DNA of 64,000 nt from a bacterium. Its GTDB lineage: Bacteria > Bacillota > Bacilli > Lactobacillales > Streptococcaceae. Both the position numbers and the translations under genes were made by a program. The notes below the pieces were generated by a model that worked only from the letters and a program-made list of their open reading frames with translations, was not told the origin of the DNA and searched no databases. Where the stretch lies: the NCBI GenBank assembly GCA_905221115.1, contig CAJNBX010000007.1:11109-75108 (forward strand), given 5' to 3'. This document shows, piece by piece, positions 9,894 through 18,311 of this stretch (position 1 is the first letter of the stretch; each line of letters starts with the position of its first letter).

Positions 9894-9902
9894 ATTATAC
9901 CA
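9894..9902 (-). promoter_or_regulatory. Extended -10 promoter of rpiA-deoB-punA cluster
   Basis: The minus strand reads TGGTATAAT, a TG-N-TATAAT extended -10, about 30 bases upstream of the rpiA GTG. No good -35 is visible at 17 bp, as expected for an extended -10 promoter. Confidence 0.7.
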
Positions 9903-10024
9903 TGTAAAGGCTTAATATTCATCTGAAAATTGAAACCGATAACCATTCTCTAAGAAATCTTACTAGAGTTGATTTTTTATCATAAAGATGGTTAAATAAT
10001 TAAGTACAGAAAAGGAGAAATAAG

Positions 10025-10210
10025 ATGAACCCATTAGATTTGTTTAATCAAGTAAAAGAGTTAATCGAAACAAAAGATTTCGAAGTTGCTAAAACATTCG
10101 TTGCAGAAAATCAAGAACAACTTGGAGAATACTTCTCTCAAGCTCAGCAGTTGATTTCCGGTTCAGAAGGTCTAGATGGCTTCGTTAGCAAGATTAAAGG
10201 ATTTTTCTAA
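10025..10210 (+). CDS. Small hypothetical protein, 61 residues
   Basis: A short helical, acidic protein (MNPLDLFNQVKELIETKDFE...) with no signal peptide, membrane segment or cysteine. It has a good Shine-Dalgarno (AAGGAG, seven bases before ATG) and is followed by a strong hairpin, which supports it being a real gene. It is divergent from rpiA. I do not recognise the family. Confidence 0.7.
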   Translation: MNPLDLFNQVKELIETKDFEVAKTFVAENQEQLGEYFSQAQQLISGSEGLDGFVSKIKGFF

Positions 10211-10221
10211 AAATATAAGAG

Positions 10222-10320
10222 GCTGGCAAAACTCAATTTCAGTAGAAAATGAAATTAATTTTCTCACAATAAAACGCATAGTGTCAAATTTTTTGTAAAT
10301 CTGATACTATGCGTTTTTAT
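10222..10320. terminator. MITE-like hairpin serving as bidirectional terminator
   Basis: AAAACGCATAGT (from 10271) pairs with ACTATGCGTTTT (to about 10317) and a T-run follows in both directions. It lies between the convergent 61-residue gene and trxB. The preceding text GAGGCTGGCAAAACTCAATT resembles the region at 60418-60545, which carries the same AAAACGCATA hairpin, so both may be copies of one small repeat. Confidence 0.65.
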
Positions 10321-10322
10321 AA

Positions 10323-11234
10323 TTAACTATGTTCTGTGATAAATTTATAGGCTTCTTGACCAGCGATAGCTCCATCTCCAACTGCTGTTGTTACTTGGCG
10401 GAGGTCCTTCAAGCGAACATCTCCAACCGCAAAGATACCGTCAACTGCAGTTTTCATGTGATTATCTGTCACAATCCAACCAGCCTGATCTTGAATATTC
10501 AATTCTTTAACAAAATCGCTAAGAGGATCCAAACCAACATAGATAAAGACACCACCGAAGGCTTGCTCTGTCACTTGACCTGTTTTCACATTTTCAAATA
10601 CGACAGATTCTACTCGGTTTTCACCCTTGATTTCCTTGACTACAGAATCCCAAATAAAGCTGACTTTCTCATTCGCAAAGGCGCGATCTTGTAAAACCTT
10701 TTGGGCACGAAGTTGGTCACGACGGTGAACAATGGTAACAGTCTTGGCAAAACGAGTCAAGAAGAGGGCTTCTTCAACAGCTGAATCTCCCCCACCAACT
10801 ACCAACAAATCTTGGTCACGGAAGAAAGCACCATCACACACGGCACAGTAAGACACACCACGACTGTTCAGTTCTTCTTCTCCAGGTACTCCCAAAGGAC
10901 GGTGTTTAGAACCAGTTGCTACGATAACGGTACGAGTTTCATATATTTGGTCGTCAGTAATCACTTTCTTAAAATCACCATGGTCTTCGACATTTTCAAC
11001 ATAGCCATAAATGTGCTCAACACCAAGATTTTCAAGCGGTTCAAACATCTTTTCTGCCAATTCTGGCCCACTAATATTAGCATATCCTGGGTAATTTTCG
11101 ATATCAGAGGTATTATTCATCTGACCACCTGGCAGACCACCTTCAATCAAGGCTACTTTCAAATTGCTTCGAGCAGCATACAAGGCTGCAGTCATACCTG
11201 CAGGTCCAGCACCGATAATAATAGTATCGTACAT
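10323..11234 (-). CDS. trxB: Thioredoxin reductase
   Basis: FAD- and NADPH-dependent flavoprotein that keeps thioredoxin reduced. The 303-residue length is right for the low-molecular-weight class. Motifs: FAD site IIGAGPAGMTAALYAA, redox-active CAVC in YCAVCDGAFF, NADPH site VVGGGDSAVEEALF, and FAVGDVR near the C-terminus. Shine-Dalgarno AAGGA precedes the ATG. A small membrane protein gene lies upstream on the same strand. Confidence 0.97.
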   Translation of the reverse strand: MYDTIIIGAGPAGMTAALYAARSNLKVALIEGGLPGGQMNNTSDIENYPGYANISGPELAEKMFEPLENLGVEHIYGYVENVEDHGDFKKVITDDQIYETRTVIVATGSKHRPLGVPGEEELNSRGVSYCAVCDGAFFRDQDLLVVGGGDSAVEEALFLTRFAKTVTIVHRRDQLRAQKVLQDRAFANEKVSFIWDSVVKEIKGENRVESVVFENVKTGQVTEQAFGGVFIYVGLDPLSDFVKELNIQDQAGWIVTDNHMKTAVDGIFAVGDVRLKDLRQVTTAVGDGAIAGQEAYKFITEHS

Positions 11235-11299
11235 ATAGATTCCTTCTTTCTTGTTGTAACTATCTTTATTCTAACTCTTTCTTGTCAATCAAGCAAGGA

Positions 11300-11524
11300 T
11301 TATGCTTTGAAAACAAGAATTAAACTCATAACCGCAAAGGATAATACTGGAACAACCAAGACTCCAATCATAATCATATCATAGAGATGGGCTTGGCGAG
11401 CCTTGGCTGTCTTATCAACTCCCGACATGGCTCTTAGTCCAATCCAAATCCCTAAAAAAATCAGGACGAGGATGGTGGTCAAGATCAAACTCTCGAAATA
11501 TAAAGAAAATAGTTGCAATAGCAT
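11300..11524 (-). CDS. DUF4059 small membrane protein
   Basis: A 74-residue protein with two hydrophobic helices (LILTTILVLIFLGIWIGL and MIMIGVLVVPVLSFAVMSLILVF) separated by a basic loop. I choose the internal ATG (MLLQLFSLYF), which has GAGAG upstream; an in-frame ATG four codons earlier (11536) has no Shine-Dalgarno. It is adjacent to trxB and the amino-acid ABC transporter, an arrangement I recall from pneumococci. Function is unknown. Confidence 0.75.
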   Translation of the reverse strand: MLLQLFSLYFESLILTTILVLIFLGIWIGLRAMSGVDKTAKARQAHLYDMIMIGVLVVPVLSFAVMSLILVFKA

Positions 11525-11601
11525 GATTTCTCTCATTTCTATCTTTTTTAAAGAGTAAACTCAGCTAGTCCAGCTAACTGAGTTTTTCTTTATCTATTAT
11601 A

Positions 11602-12345
11602 TCAAATATAGGTCCGTTTGTAACTAGCGAAGAATTCTTTTGTCCGCTCTTCTTTCGGATGGTGGATAATCTCATCCGGTGTTCCAGACTCAATGATTTT
11701 CCCCTTATCTAGGAAAAGAATCTTATCAGCCACTTGGGCTACAAAGGACATGTCATGACTGACCAAAATCATGGTCTGACCTGACTTAGCAGCATCTGCA
11801 ATAGACTTTTCTACTTCGCCGACCAATTCTGGATCAAGGGCTGAAGTTGGTTCATCTAAGAGCAAAACATCTGGTTTCATAGCAAGAGCACGCGCCAAGG
11901 CAACCCGTTGCTTCTGTCCACCTGATAAATGACGAGGGTAATGTTTTTCACGGTCAGAAAGCCCAACCTTAGCCAACTCTTCCTTGGCAATCTTAGTCGC
12001 TTCTTGGTCAGACAATTTCTTAACAACAACCAAGCCTTCTTTCACATTATCAAGTGCTGTGCGGCGTTCAAACAAATTAAACTGTTGGAAAACCATAGAC
12101 AGCTTACGACGAAGAGCAAGGATTTCTTCTTGAGTGATTTTAGAAAAATCAACTGAGAAATCATCAATCTGAATAGAGCCACTGTCAGGTGTTTCAAGAT
12201 AATTGAGGCTGCGAAGAAAGGTTGATTTTCCAGCTCCTGAAGAACCAATCAAGGCTACAACTTCCCCTTTTTGAATATCCAAGTCCAGATGATCCAAGAC
12301 AGTCTGACCTGAAAAGGATTTGCTTAAATTCGAAATCTTAATCAT
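11602..12345 (-). CDS. Amino-acid ABC transporter ATP-binding protein
   Basis: ATPase of a polar-amino-acid (glutamine/cystine-type) importer, 247 residues. Walker A is GSSGAGKS, the signature LSGGQKQRVALARAL, and Walker B VLLLDEPTSALDPE. It begins at the last base of the permease stop codon, so the two are translationally coupled. No substrate-binding protein is encoded next to it, so substrate cannot be assigned. Confidence 0.93.
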   Translation of the reverse strand: MIKISNLSKSFSGQTVLDHLDLDIQKGEVVALIGSSGAGKSTFLRSLNYLETPDSGSIQIDDFSVDFSKITQEEILALRRKLSMVFQQFNLFERRTALDNVKEGLVVVKKLSDQEATKIAKEELAKVGLSDREKHYPRHLSGGQKQRVALARALAMKPDVLLLDEPTSALDPELVGEVEKSIADAAKSGQTMILVSHDMSFVAQVADKILFLDKGKIIESGTPDEIIHHPKEERTKEFFASYKRTYI

Positions 12346-13145
12346 TAACGAAGGTCTCCTTTCACATCTGTTTGCACTGTATCGGGTGCAGAAATAGCCA
12401 TTTTTCTCTCGATGAAACGACCGAGGCTTTCAATTCCGATATTGACTACCCAATAAACAAGGGCAACGGAGATGAATCGCTCAAAGTAACGATAATCAGC
12501 TCCACCTAGAATCTGAGCTTGGGCAAAGACTTCCACAACACCCGCACTGAAAGCTAGAGAAGTCCCTTTGGTCAAGCCGATTAGGGAATTGATTAAAGTT
12601 GGAGTCGCCACAACTGCTGCATTTGGAATAATCACGCGACGATAAACTTGTGCTCGGGTCATGCCCAGACTGCGTGCCGCCTCAATCTCACCAGGATTGA
12701 CTGAGAGAATGGCTGCACGAATGGTTTCACTGGCATAGGCTGCCTCATTGAAAGCAAAGGCAACAATCGCAAAAGCAGCGGCTGGAATCGCATTGATATT
12801 GAGACCAGTACCCCATTGCTGATTGAGAGCTTTCAAAGCCAAAGGGATTCCGTAGTAGGTCAACATGAGTTGCACCAAAATCGGTGTCCCTTTTAAGAAA
12901 CTAACAAAGAAGGCCTGCAAGGGATATAAAATTTTGACACGATTGATTTTCACAATAGCAAAAAGAAGGGCCAAAACCAAGCCAAAAAGAGCACCACCAA
13001 TTGTCAACATAATCGTTGTTGGAAGTTGTTGGACAATTCTCGGAATTCCATCAAAGACCGAACGTAGGCTAAACAGCTTGCCATCCGGAATCAATTGCAT
13101 CAAGTTTTGGTACCAATCTGATGCTAAAATCGTTGTAACATTCAT
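12345..13145 (-). CDS. Amino-acid ABC transporter permease
   Basis: HisM/GlnP-type inner-membrane permease of 266 residues with about five membrane segments and the EAA coupling loop EIEAARSLGMTRAQVYRRVIIPNA. It pairs with the ATPase encoded immediately downstream. The ATG is preceded by AGGAGAGG at about nine bases, and an extended -10 (TGGTAGAAT) lies about 35 bases upstream. No fused substrate-binding domain is present. Confidence 0.93.
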   Translation of the reverse strand: MNVTTILASDWYQNLMQLIPDGKLFSLRSVFDGIPRIVQQLPTTIMLTIGGALFGLVLALLFAIVKINRVKILYPLQAFFVSFLKGTPILVQLMLTYYGIPLALKALNQQWGTGLNINAIPAAAFAIVAFAFNEAAYASETIRAAILSVNPGEIEAARSLGMTRAQVYRRVIIPNAAVVATPTLINSLIGLTKGTSLAFSAGVVEVFAQAQILGGADYRYFERFISVALVYWVVNIGIESLGRFIERKMAISAPDTVQTDVKGDLR

Positions 13146-13302
13146 AAAAACATCCTCTCCTGATAATGATTCATTCTACCATACTTCTGCCGTCAATGAA
13201 ATTATTTGCTACGGTCAGATACAGACTTTATCTACCTACTAGTTTATCATACTTTGAAACAGGGAGGTTATATATTTTATCTATCAAAGAGATAGATAAA
13301 AA

Positions 13303-13659
13303 CTATTTCAATCCCAATTCTTCATAAGGTTTTCGATAACCGATTTGCTTAACAGTTCCATTTTCTACTAAAATGGGTCGTTTTAACAACATTCCGTCGC
13401 TTGCTAGCAACTCAGCTGCTTCTTGGTTTGACAGGCTTCCTACCTTATCTTTCAGCCCCAATTCACGGTATTTGATTCCACTGGTGTTAAAAAATTGCTT
13501 CAACTCGAAACCTGAGGTTTCTAGCCAGTTTAAAATGACTTCTTGGCTAGGTGTTTCTTCGACGATATGAACGGCTTTATAGTCCACACCGAGTTGGTTT
13601 AATTCTTGTTTTGCTTTTTTACAAGTTGAACATTTTGGATATTCGATAAATTCTAACAT
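13303..13659 (-). CDS. ArsC/Spx-family thioredoxin-fold protein
   Basis: A 118-residue protein from the ATG I prefer (MLEFIEYPKCSTCKKAK); a GTG three codons earlier is also in frame. The CSTC redox motif at residues 10-13, the LLKRPILVE strand and the final GYRKPYEELG are typical of the YffB/ArsC-like branch. A true arsenate reductase or an Spx regulator cannot be separated on motifs alone, but Spx normally has an RPI plus a distinct C-terminal helix not seen here. It is 13 bp from the ogt start, with the stop side facing the ABC operon. Confidence 0.82.
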   Translation of the reverse strand: MLEFIEYPKCSTCKKAKQELNQLGVDYKAVHIVEETPSQEVILNWLETSGFELKQFFNTSGIKYRELGLKDKVGSLSNQEAAELLASDGMLLKRPILVENGTVKQIGYRKPYEELGLK

Positions 13660-13671
13660 GTCTTTCACTTT

Positions 13672-14181
13672 CTATTTTATATCTTTAAAATCTGCGCCTT
13701 CATGCTCCAAGAGCCAAGCTTTCTTTTCCACTCCTGCAGCATAACCTGTCAGACGCTTGCCAGCTCCCAGCACCCTATGACAAGGTACTAGGATAGACCA
13801 CGGATTGCGTCCTACCGCTCCGCCAATTGCTTGAGCAGAAGCCACTTGCAGGTCTTGGGCTATTTGTCCATAGGTTACTGTCTGACCATAAGGAATGCTC
13901 TGTAAGTAGACCCAGACCCGCTTTTCAAAATCCGTTCCAATTGGAGCCAAGGGCAAGTTGGATAAATCTTGAGACTTGCCTTTAAAATAAGCATCTAAGC
14001 AAGCAATAACTGGGTCTAAAATGGGATGACTAACAACTGCTTCTATCGTCTCATCTCCTAGCCCCCTCTCAAAATGCTTCTGCTCCTGAACCCAAATTCC
14101 ATACAAATAATGGTCATCAGCTACAAGAGTAAGGGAGCCAATTGGCGAAGAATAGAGCATTTTTGCGTACTTCTTTTGCAT
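13672..14181 (-). CDS. ogt: Methylated-DNA-[protein]-cysteine methyltransferase
   Basis: Suicidal repair protein that moves O6-alkyl groups from guanine to its own cysteine. At 169 residues it is a standard Ogt without an Ada domain. The active site is PCHRVLG, preceded by the helix-turn-helix YGQTVTYGQIAQDL and the AIGGAVGRNPWSILV segment. Its ATG overlaps the stop codon of the upstream GNAT gene (ATAATG), so they form a coupled pair with the ArsC-like gene following. Confidence 0.95.
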   Translation of the reverse strand: MQKKYAKMLYSSPIGSLTLVADDHYLYGIWVQEQKHFERGLGDETIEAVVSHPILDPVIACLDAYFKGKSQDLSNLPLAPIGTDFEKRVWVYLQSIPYGQTVTYGQIAQDLQVASAQAIGGAVGRNPWSILVPCHRVLGAGKRLTGYAAGVEKKAWLLEHEGADFKDIK

Positions 14182-14675
14182 TATTTCTTCAATTTTTGAT
14201 AGGCCAAGCGTTCGCCATCAACAGGCACTTTACCAATCTGTTTAAAACCTAGTTTTTCAAAGATATGCTGCATAACCTTGTTTTCAGCATGCGTATCTGA
14301 GCGAAAATCTAGGTAGTCAAAACCTTCAATCAAGCCCTCTAGGAAAGTCTGAGCAACCCCCTGTCCCTGGACATCTGCTGCCACAGCAATACGGTGAAAG
14401 ACTAGGTACTCTGACTCTCCAGCTTGCCATTTTCCTTCATAAATGGCTTCATAGGGTGCCTCTGGACTCTTGGTCACAGCTGCATAAGCTAGTAGTTTTC
14501 CCTCTTCCAAGGCTACGTAGGCTTGACCTGAGATAATATCTTCAATAATAATATCAGCATTTGGATAACCATTTTGCCACTGGTCACTACCAACATCCGC
14601 TAAACATTTTTTAGCATCCTCCATCACTTGCATGATGGCATCTACTTCATTTGGAAAAGCTAAACGAATCTCCAT
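14181..14675 (-). CDS. GNAT family N-acetyltransferase
   Basis: A 164-residue acetyl-CoA-dependent transferase. The acetyl-CoA loop is seen as IAVAADVQGQGVAQTFLEGL, followed by LDFRSDTHAENKVMQHIFEKLGF, the usual late helix-strand of the fold. The substrate is unknown. It is first gene of a three-gene unit with ogt and the ArsC-like gene, and is divergent from the DUF1836 gene. Confidence 0.87.
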   Translation of the reverse strand: MEIRLAFPNEVDAIMQVMEDAKKCLADVGSDQWQNGYPNADIIIEDIISGQAYVALEEGKLLAYAAVTKSPEAPYEAIYEGKWQAGESEYLVFHRIAVAADVQGQGVAQTFLEGLIEGFDYLDFRSDTHAENKVMQHIFEKLGFKQIGKVPVDGERLAYQKLKK

Positions 14676-14809
14676 CTTTTCTCCTCATTTCTGACTAGTT
14701 TCTCCCATCATAGCATAATTTAAGCCTTTTCACAAGCAGTTAAAACTTGACTTTCTGTTTTTGTTATTTTACAATATAGTTATTAAAACTAGATAAAAAG
14801 GAGTTGAAA

Positions 14810-15238
14810 ATGAAAACTACCTTTTCCTACCCAAAATGGGCAGAAATTCCAAACATTGACCTCTATCTGGACCAGGTTTTACTCTATGTCAATCAGGTCT
14901 GCGCTCCTGTCTCTCCAGATAAAGATAAGGCTCTAACAGCATCCATGGTCAATAACTATGTCAAACATGGTTACCTGACAAAGCCTGACAAGAAAAAATA
15001 CCAACGCCAACAGATTGCCCGTCTGATTGCTATCACAACCCTCAAGTCTGTATTTTCGATTCAAGAAATAGCACAGACACTTAATACTCTCCAAAGTCAA
15101 GCCGGTTCAGACCAACTCTACGACGCTTTTGTGGACTACATGAACCAAGGAATTGATCCAGCTAACCCCATTATCCAAACCAGCTGCCAAACCGTTAAAC
15201 TCTATCATCAAACTCTAGACTTAATCCACCATGCTTAA
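14810..15238 (+). CDS. DUF1836 family protein
   Basis: A 142-residue soluble protein from ATG 14810, which has AAGGAG six bases upstream; an in-frame TTG two codons earlier is too close to that site. The family has a winged-helix-like region (MVNNYVKHGYLTKPDKKKYQRQQIARLIAI), suggestive of MerR-like DNA binding. It is 14 bp upstream of the hemolysin-III-like gene, so the pair is probably co-transcribed and the protein may regulate it. Confidence 0.85.
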   Translation: MKTTFSYPKWAEIPNIDLYLDQVLLYVNQVCAPVSPDKDKALTASMVNNYVKHGYLTKPDKKKYQRQQIARLIAITTLKSVFSIQEIAQTLNTLQSQAGSDQLYDAFVDYMNQGIDPANPIIQTSCQTVKLYHQTLDLIHHA

Positions 15239-15252
15239 GAGGAGGTAATCCA

Positions 15253-15900
15253 ATGAACACTAGTCTTAAACTCAGCAAACAACTCAGTTTCGGAGAAGAG
15301 ATTGCTAATAGCGTGACCCATGCTGTGGGTGCAGTCATCATGCTCATCTTACTCCCTATTTCATCCACCTATAGTTATGAGGCACACGGATTTTTATCAT
15401 CTATCGGCGTTTCCATTTTCGTTATTAGTCTCTTTCTCATGTTTCTATCATCCACCATTTATCACTCTATGACCTATGGTTCGACACACAAATATGTCTT
15501 GCGAATCATTGATCATTCTATGATTTATGTGGCTATCGCAGGCTCATACACGCCCGTCGTCTTGATACTAATGAATAACTGGTTTGGCTATCTAATTATT
15601 GCCATCCAATGGGGAACGACTATCTTTGGTATTCTCTATAAAATCTTTGCTAAAAAAGTCAATGAGAAATTTAGCCTTGCTCTTTACCTGATTATGGGCT
15701 GGTTGGTTCTAGCTATCATTCCTGCCATTATCAGTCAAACGACACCAATTTTCTGGAGTGTCATGGTAACTGGCGGACTCTGTTATACAGTTGGGGCTGG
15801 ATTTTACGCCAAGAAAAAACCTTATTTCCACATGATTTGGCATCTCTTTATCCTAGTTGCGTCCGCACTCCAGTACATTGCCATTGTTTATTTCATGTAA
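15253..15900 (+). CDS. Hemolysin III / TrhA family membrane protein
   Basis: A 215-residue protein with seven predicted membrane helices. It has the PAQR-superfamily metal residues: EEIANSVTHAVGA near the N-terminus, SSTIYHS, RIIDHSMIY, and the C-terminal HMIWHLFIL. Despite the family name, members are better seen as membrane-homeostasis or hydrolase-like proteins than as proven toxins. Shine-Dalgarno GAGGAGG precedes the ATG. A strong terminator follows immediately. Confidence 0.9.
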   Translation: MNTSLKLSKQLSFGEEIANSVTHAVGAVIMLILLPISSTYSYEAHGFLSSIGVSIFVISLFLMFLSSTIYHSMTYGSTHKYVLRIIDHSMIYVAIAGSYTPVVLILMNNWFGYLIIAIQWGTTIFGILYKIFAKKVNEKFSLALYLIMGWLVLAIIPAIISQTTPIFWSVMVTGGLCYTVGAGFYAKKKPYFHMIWHLFILVASALQYIAIVYFM

Positions 15901-15937
15901 AAATAGGTTAGGATAAAGAATCCTAACCTATTTTTTA
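15901..15937 (+). terminator. Terminator after the hemolysin III-like gene
   Basis: A 14-bp stem AAATAGGTTAGGAT/ATCCTAACCTATTT with a 5-base loop is followed by a T-run, directly after the stop codon. Confidence 0.88.
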
Positions 15938-16055
15938 TTCTCTATGATGTTTTATACCCAATCAAAAAAATACTCTAGTCCATTTTATAGTACCTACTAG
16001 CGTGCCGTCAATTATGGGTTACTGCTTCCCTGATAGTATATAAATCAGAATAGTC

Positions 16056-16208
16056 ATAGTCTTCGAAAATCTCTTCAAATCACGTCAGCATCGCCTTACC
16101 GTATATATGTGACTGACTGCGTCAGCCTTATCTACAGCCTCAAAACAGTGTTTTGAGCAGCTTGCGGCTAGCTTCCTAGTTTGCTTTTCGATTTTCATTG
16201 AGTATTAA
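16056..16208. repeat. BOX element (boxA-boxC)
   Basis: CTTCGAAAATCTCTTCAAAT and CGTCAGCATCGCCTTACCGT mark boxA. CTCAAAACAGTGTTTTGAG and the terminal TTTTCATTGAGTATTAA mark boxC. No boxB is present. It occupies most of the gap between the hemolysin III-like gene and the aldo/keto reductase. Confidence 0.9.
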
Positions 16209-16270
16209 ATCATAATCATTCGTTAATGAACCGTACCTAACGAATCAAGACAGACAAATGGTCACATAAC

Positions 16271-16298
16271 AAAAAAAACGTTTTGCAACGTTTTTTGA
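16271..16298 (-). terminator. Terminator after the aldo/keto reductase gene
   Basis: AAAACGTT-TTGC-AACGTTTT hairpin with flanking A/T runs. It is a relative of the hairpins at 17299, 18248 and 19418. Confidence 0.75.
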
Positions 16299-16325
16299 CT
16301 GTAATTTCTTTAAATGCATTTTTGC

Positions 16326-17252
16326 CTAAGGTAAATTATTCCCTGAAGCGATGTAAATTTCATACCATTCTTTTCGAGTCAGATTGACTTTACTTGCTTG
16401 GCTTGCCTCTATTAAATGCTTAGGATTGGTTGTTCCTACCACTGCCTGCATTTTGGCTGGGTAGCGTAACACCCAAGCGATAGCAATAGCTGATGGGCTC
16501 ACACTGTATTTTAATGCTAATCGATTTAGGACTTGGTTTAGTTGTTGGAACTTCTCATTGCCGACAAAATTCCCTTTGAAATATCCAAACTGCAAGACTG
16601 ACCAGGCCTGAATAACCATATCGTTTAATTTGCAGTATTCAAAGACGCTACCATCACGCAAAGCTGCCTTGTTGCCCTCCATATTGACATGAAATCCTGC
16701 TTCAAAACCAGGTGTGAAAGCTGCACTTAATTGTAATTGATTGATAGATAGAGGTTGTTTGACTTCTTTCTTCAGCAATTCCATCATCATGGGATTTTGG
16801 TTGGACACACCAAAGTCTCGAACTTTACCTGATTTGTGTAGAATTTCAAAGGCTTGAGCCACTTGATCAGCTTCCATCAAAGCATCTGGTCGATGAAGAA
16901 GCAAGCTATCTAAATAATCAACCTGCAATCTTTCTAAAATCCCATCAACTGATTGTAATATATACTCTTTTGAAAAATCAAAATAGGTAAATTCTTCAAT
17001 GCGAATACCACACTTGGACTGGATCCACATCTTTTCTCTTAAATCTGGACGATTTTTTAGGACAAGACCTAACAGTTCTTCACAACGACCACGACCATAT
17101 ATATCAGCCAAGTCAAAAGCATTGATTCCAACAGAAAGTGCTGTTTCTACAAGCTCTTCAACTTCTTTTACAGACTTATCTTTTATTCTCATCATTCCGA
17201 GAACAATTTCTGATAATTCTTTGTTATCTTGACCAAGAGTTATGTATCTCAT
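16326..17252 (-). CDS. Aldo/keto reductase
   Basis: An NAD(P)H-dependent (beta/alpha)8-barrel oxidoreductase of 308 residues. The catalytic tetrad is recognisable: Asp and Tyr in INAFDLADIYGRG, Lys in IQSKCGIR and His in LLLHRPDAL. It resembles the YdhF-like branch. The ATG at 17252 has AAAGGAG upstream; a TTG one codon earlier is less likely. The physiological substrate is unknown. It appears monocistronic, with its own terminator. Confidence 0.9.
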   Translation of the reverse strand: MRYITLGQDNKELSEIVLGMMRIKDKSVKEVEELVETALSVGINAFDLADIYGRGRCEELLGLVLKNRPDLREKMWIQSKCGIRIEEFTYFDFSKEYILQSVDGILERLQVDYLDSLLLHRPDALMEADQVAQAFEILHKSGKVRDFGVSNQNPMMMELLKKEVKQPLSINQLQLSAAFTPGFEAGFHVNMEGNKAALRDGSVFEYCKLNDMVIQAWSVLQFGYFKGNFVGNEKFQQLNQVLNRLALKYSVSPSAIAIAWVLRYPAKMQAVVGTTNPKHLIEASQASKVNLTRKEWYEIYIASGNNLP

Positions 17253-17298
17253 CAAATTTTTCTCCTTTAATTTCTAACATTCTTCCCTTCATTATATC

Positions 17299-17325
17299 AA
17301 AAAACCGCTTTGCAACGGCTTTTTG
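17299..17325 (-). terminator. Terminator after the coiled-coil membrane protein gene
   Basis: AAAAACCGCTTTGCAACGGC hairpin followed by TTTTT. It is nearly identical to the hairpins at 18248 and 19418. Confidence 0.78.
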
Positions 17326-17369
17326 ACCATATATTAGTTCAATAAATTAATAGCTTTCCAATTTTTTAA

Positions 17370-18185
17370 TTATTTAAGTTCAATCAATTTATTATAAATT
17401 TCTTCAGTTAAATCTTTCTGCTGTGTTCCTGTTAGATAATGTGAAGTACGAATTAAAACTGTTCCATAAACATAGTGTGATCCAGGATTTAAAGCAGTAC
17501 CATCAAATGCGCTAATATATGTGTTGCGTTTTTCAGCTTCTTCTTTTGTCTTATAAACCTCGACATTTCCACCAGCATCATTGCCTTTCTGAACAATATC
17601 AGTTCCTTCTACGGAATGTGTCACTTGATTGTCTATAAAATATACAGACGCTGTATACCCACCTTGTTTATTTAATTTATTATTCGGGTCGTTATTTTCA
17701 GTAACAGACTGTACTCCTGTAATTGAAGAAATTTCTTTGAGTCTTTCTTCAACAAAAGTATTAGACGGATTTGTAATTTGTTTTAGTTGAAGGATGCTCT
17801 TTTGATAATGAGTCTGTTTGTCAGATAAATTCTTTTTTATTTCACTATAGTCCAATGGTTTGCTTAATTCTTCTATTTGTTCCTCAATCTTAGCAGTCGC
17901 TTTCTCCATTTCTGGTACCTTACGAAGTGAATTCTGACTATCTTCAATTGCTTTTTTTAATTCTTCTAATTTTTGTGAATCCAATGGCTCTTCGCCAATT
18001 TCAATTACCTTCTCAGCGTCAGCTATTTGGTCTTCGACCTCTTTATTTTTGTATTTTAAATCTCTAACTGTATCTTCAAACTTAGTTACAGCAACCCTGT
18101 AGGGGACATAAGATAAAAAATAATATCCCAGACCAGAAATTCCTACAATTAAACACATTGACAATATAATTATTTTTTTCTTCAT
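17370..18185 (-). CDS. Membrane-anchored coiled-coil protein, unknown function
   Basis: A 271-residue protein from ATG 18185 (TTGGAG six bases upstream). One N-terminal membrane helix (IIILSMCLIVGISGLGYYFL) acts as an uncleaved anchor. Residues about 35-150 are charged heptad-like coiled coil. The extracellular C-terminal part (ITGVQSVTENNDPNNKLNKQ and TASVYFIDNQ) resembles a small mixed domain; it also has SAFDGTALNPGSHYVYGTVLIRTS. I recall similar proteins annotated only as membrane or EbhA-like hypotheticals. It has its own terminator. Confidence 0.75.
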   Translation of the reverse strand: MKKKIIILSMCLIVGISGLGYYFLSYVPYRVAVTKFEDTVRDLKYKNKEVEDQIADAEKVIEIGEEPLDSQKLEELKKAIEDSQNSLRKVPEMEKATAKIEEQIEELSKPLDYSEIKKNLSDKQTHYQKSILQLKQITNPSNTFVEERLKEISSITGVQSVTENNDPNNKLNKQGGYTASVYFIDNQVTHSVEGTDIVQKGNDAGGNVEVYKTKEEAEKRNTYISAFDGTALNPGSHYVYGTVLIRTSHYLTGTQQKDLTEEIYNKLIELK

Positions 18186-18247
18186 TTTAATCTCCAAAAA
18201 ATTTTTAATATCTTCATAATTCTACTATATTACCCCAAAACAAGCAA

Positions 18248-18276
18248 CAAAAAACCGCTTTACAACGGCTTTTTGA
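18248..18276 (-). terminator. Terminator after the lipoprotein nuclease gene
   Basis: AAAAAACCGCTTTACAACGG hairpin continuing into CTTTTTGAC. It is one of four related terminators between 16.2 and 19.5 kb. Confidence 0.78.
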
Positions 18277-18311
18277 CTGTGATTTATTCTATTCTTCCAT
18301 CATTTACATGA

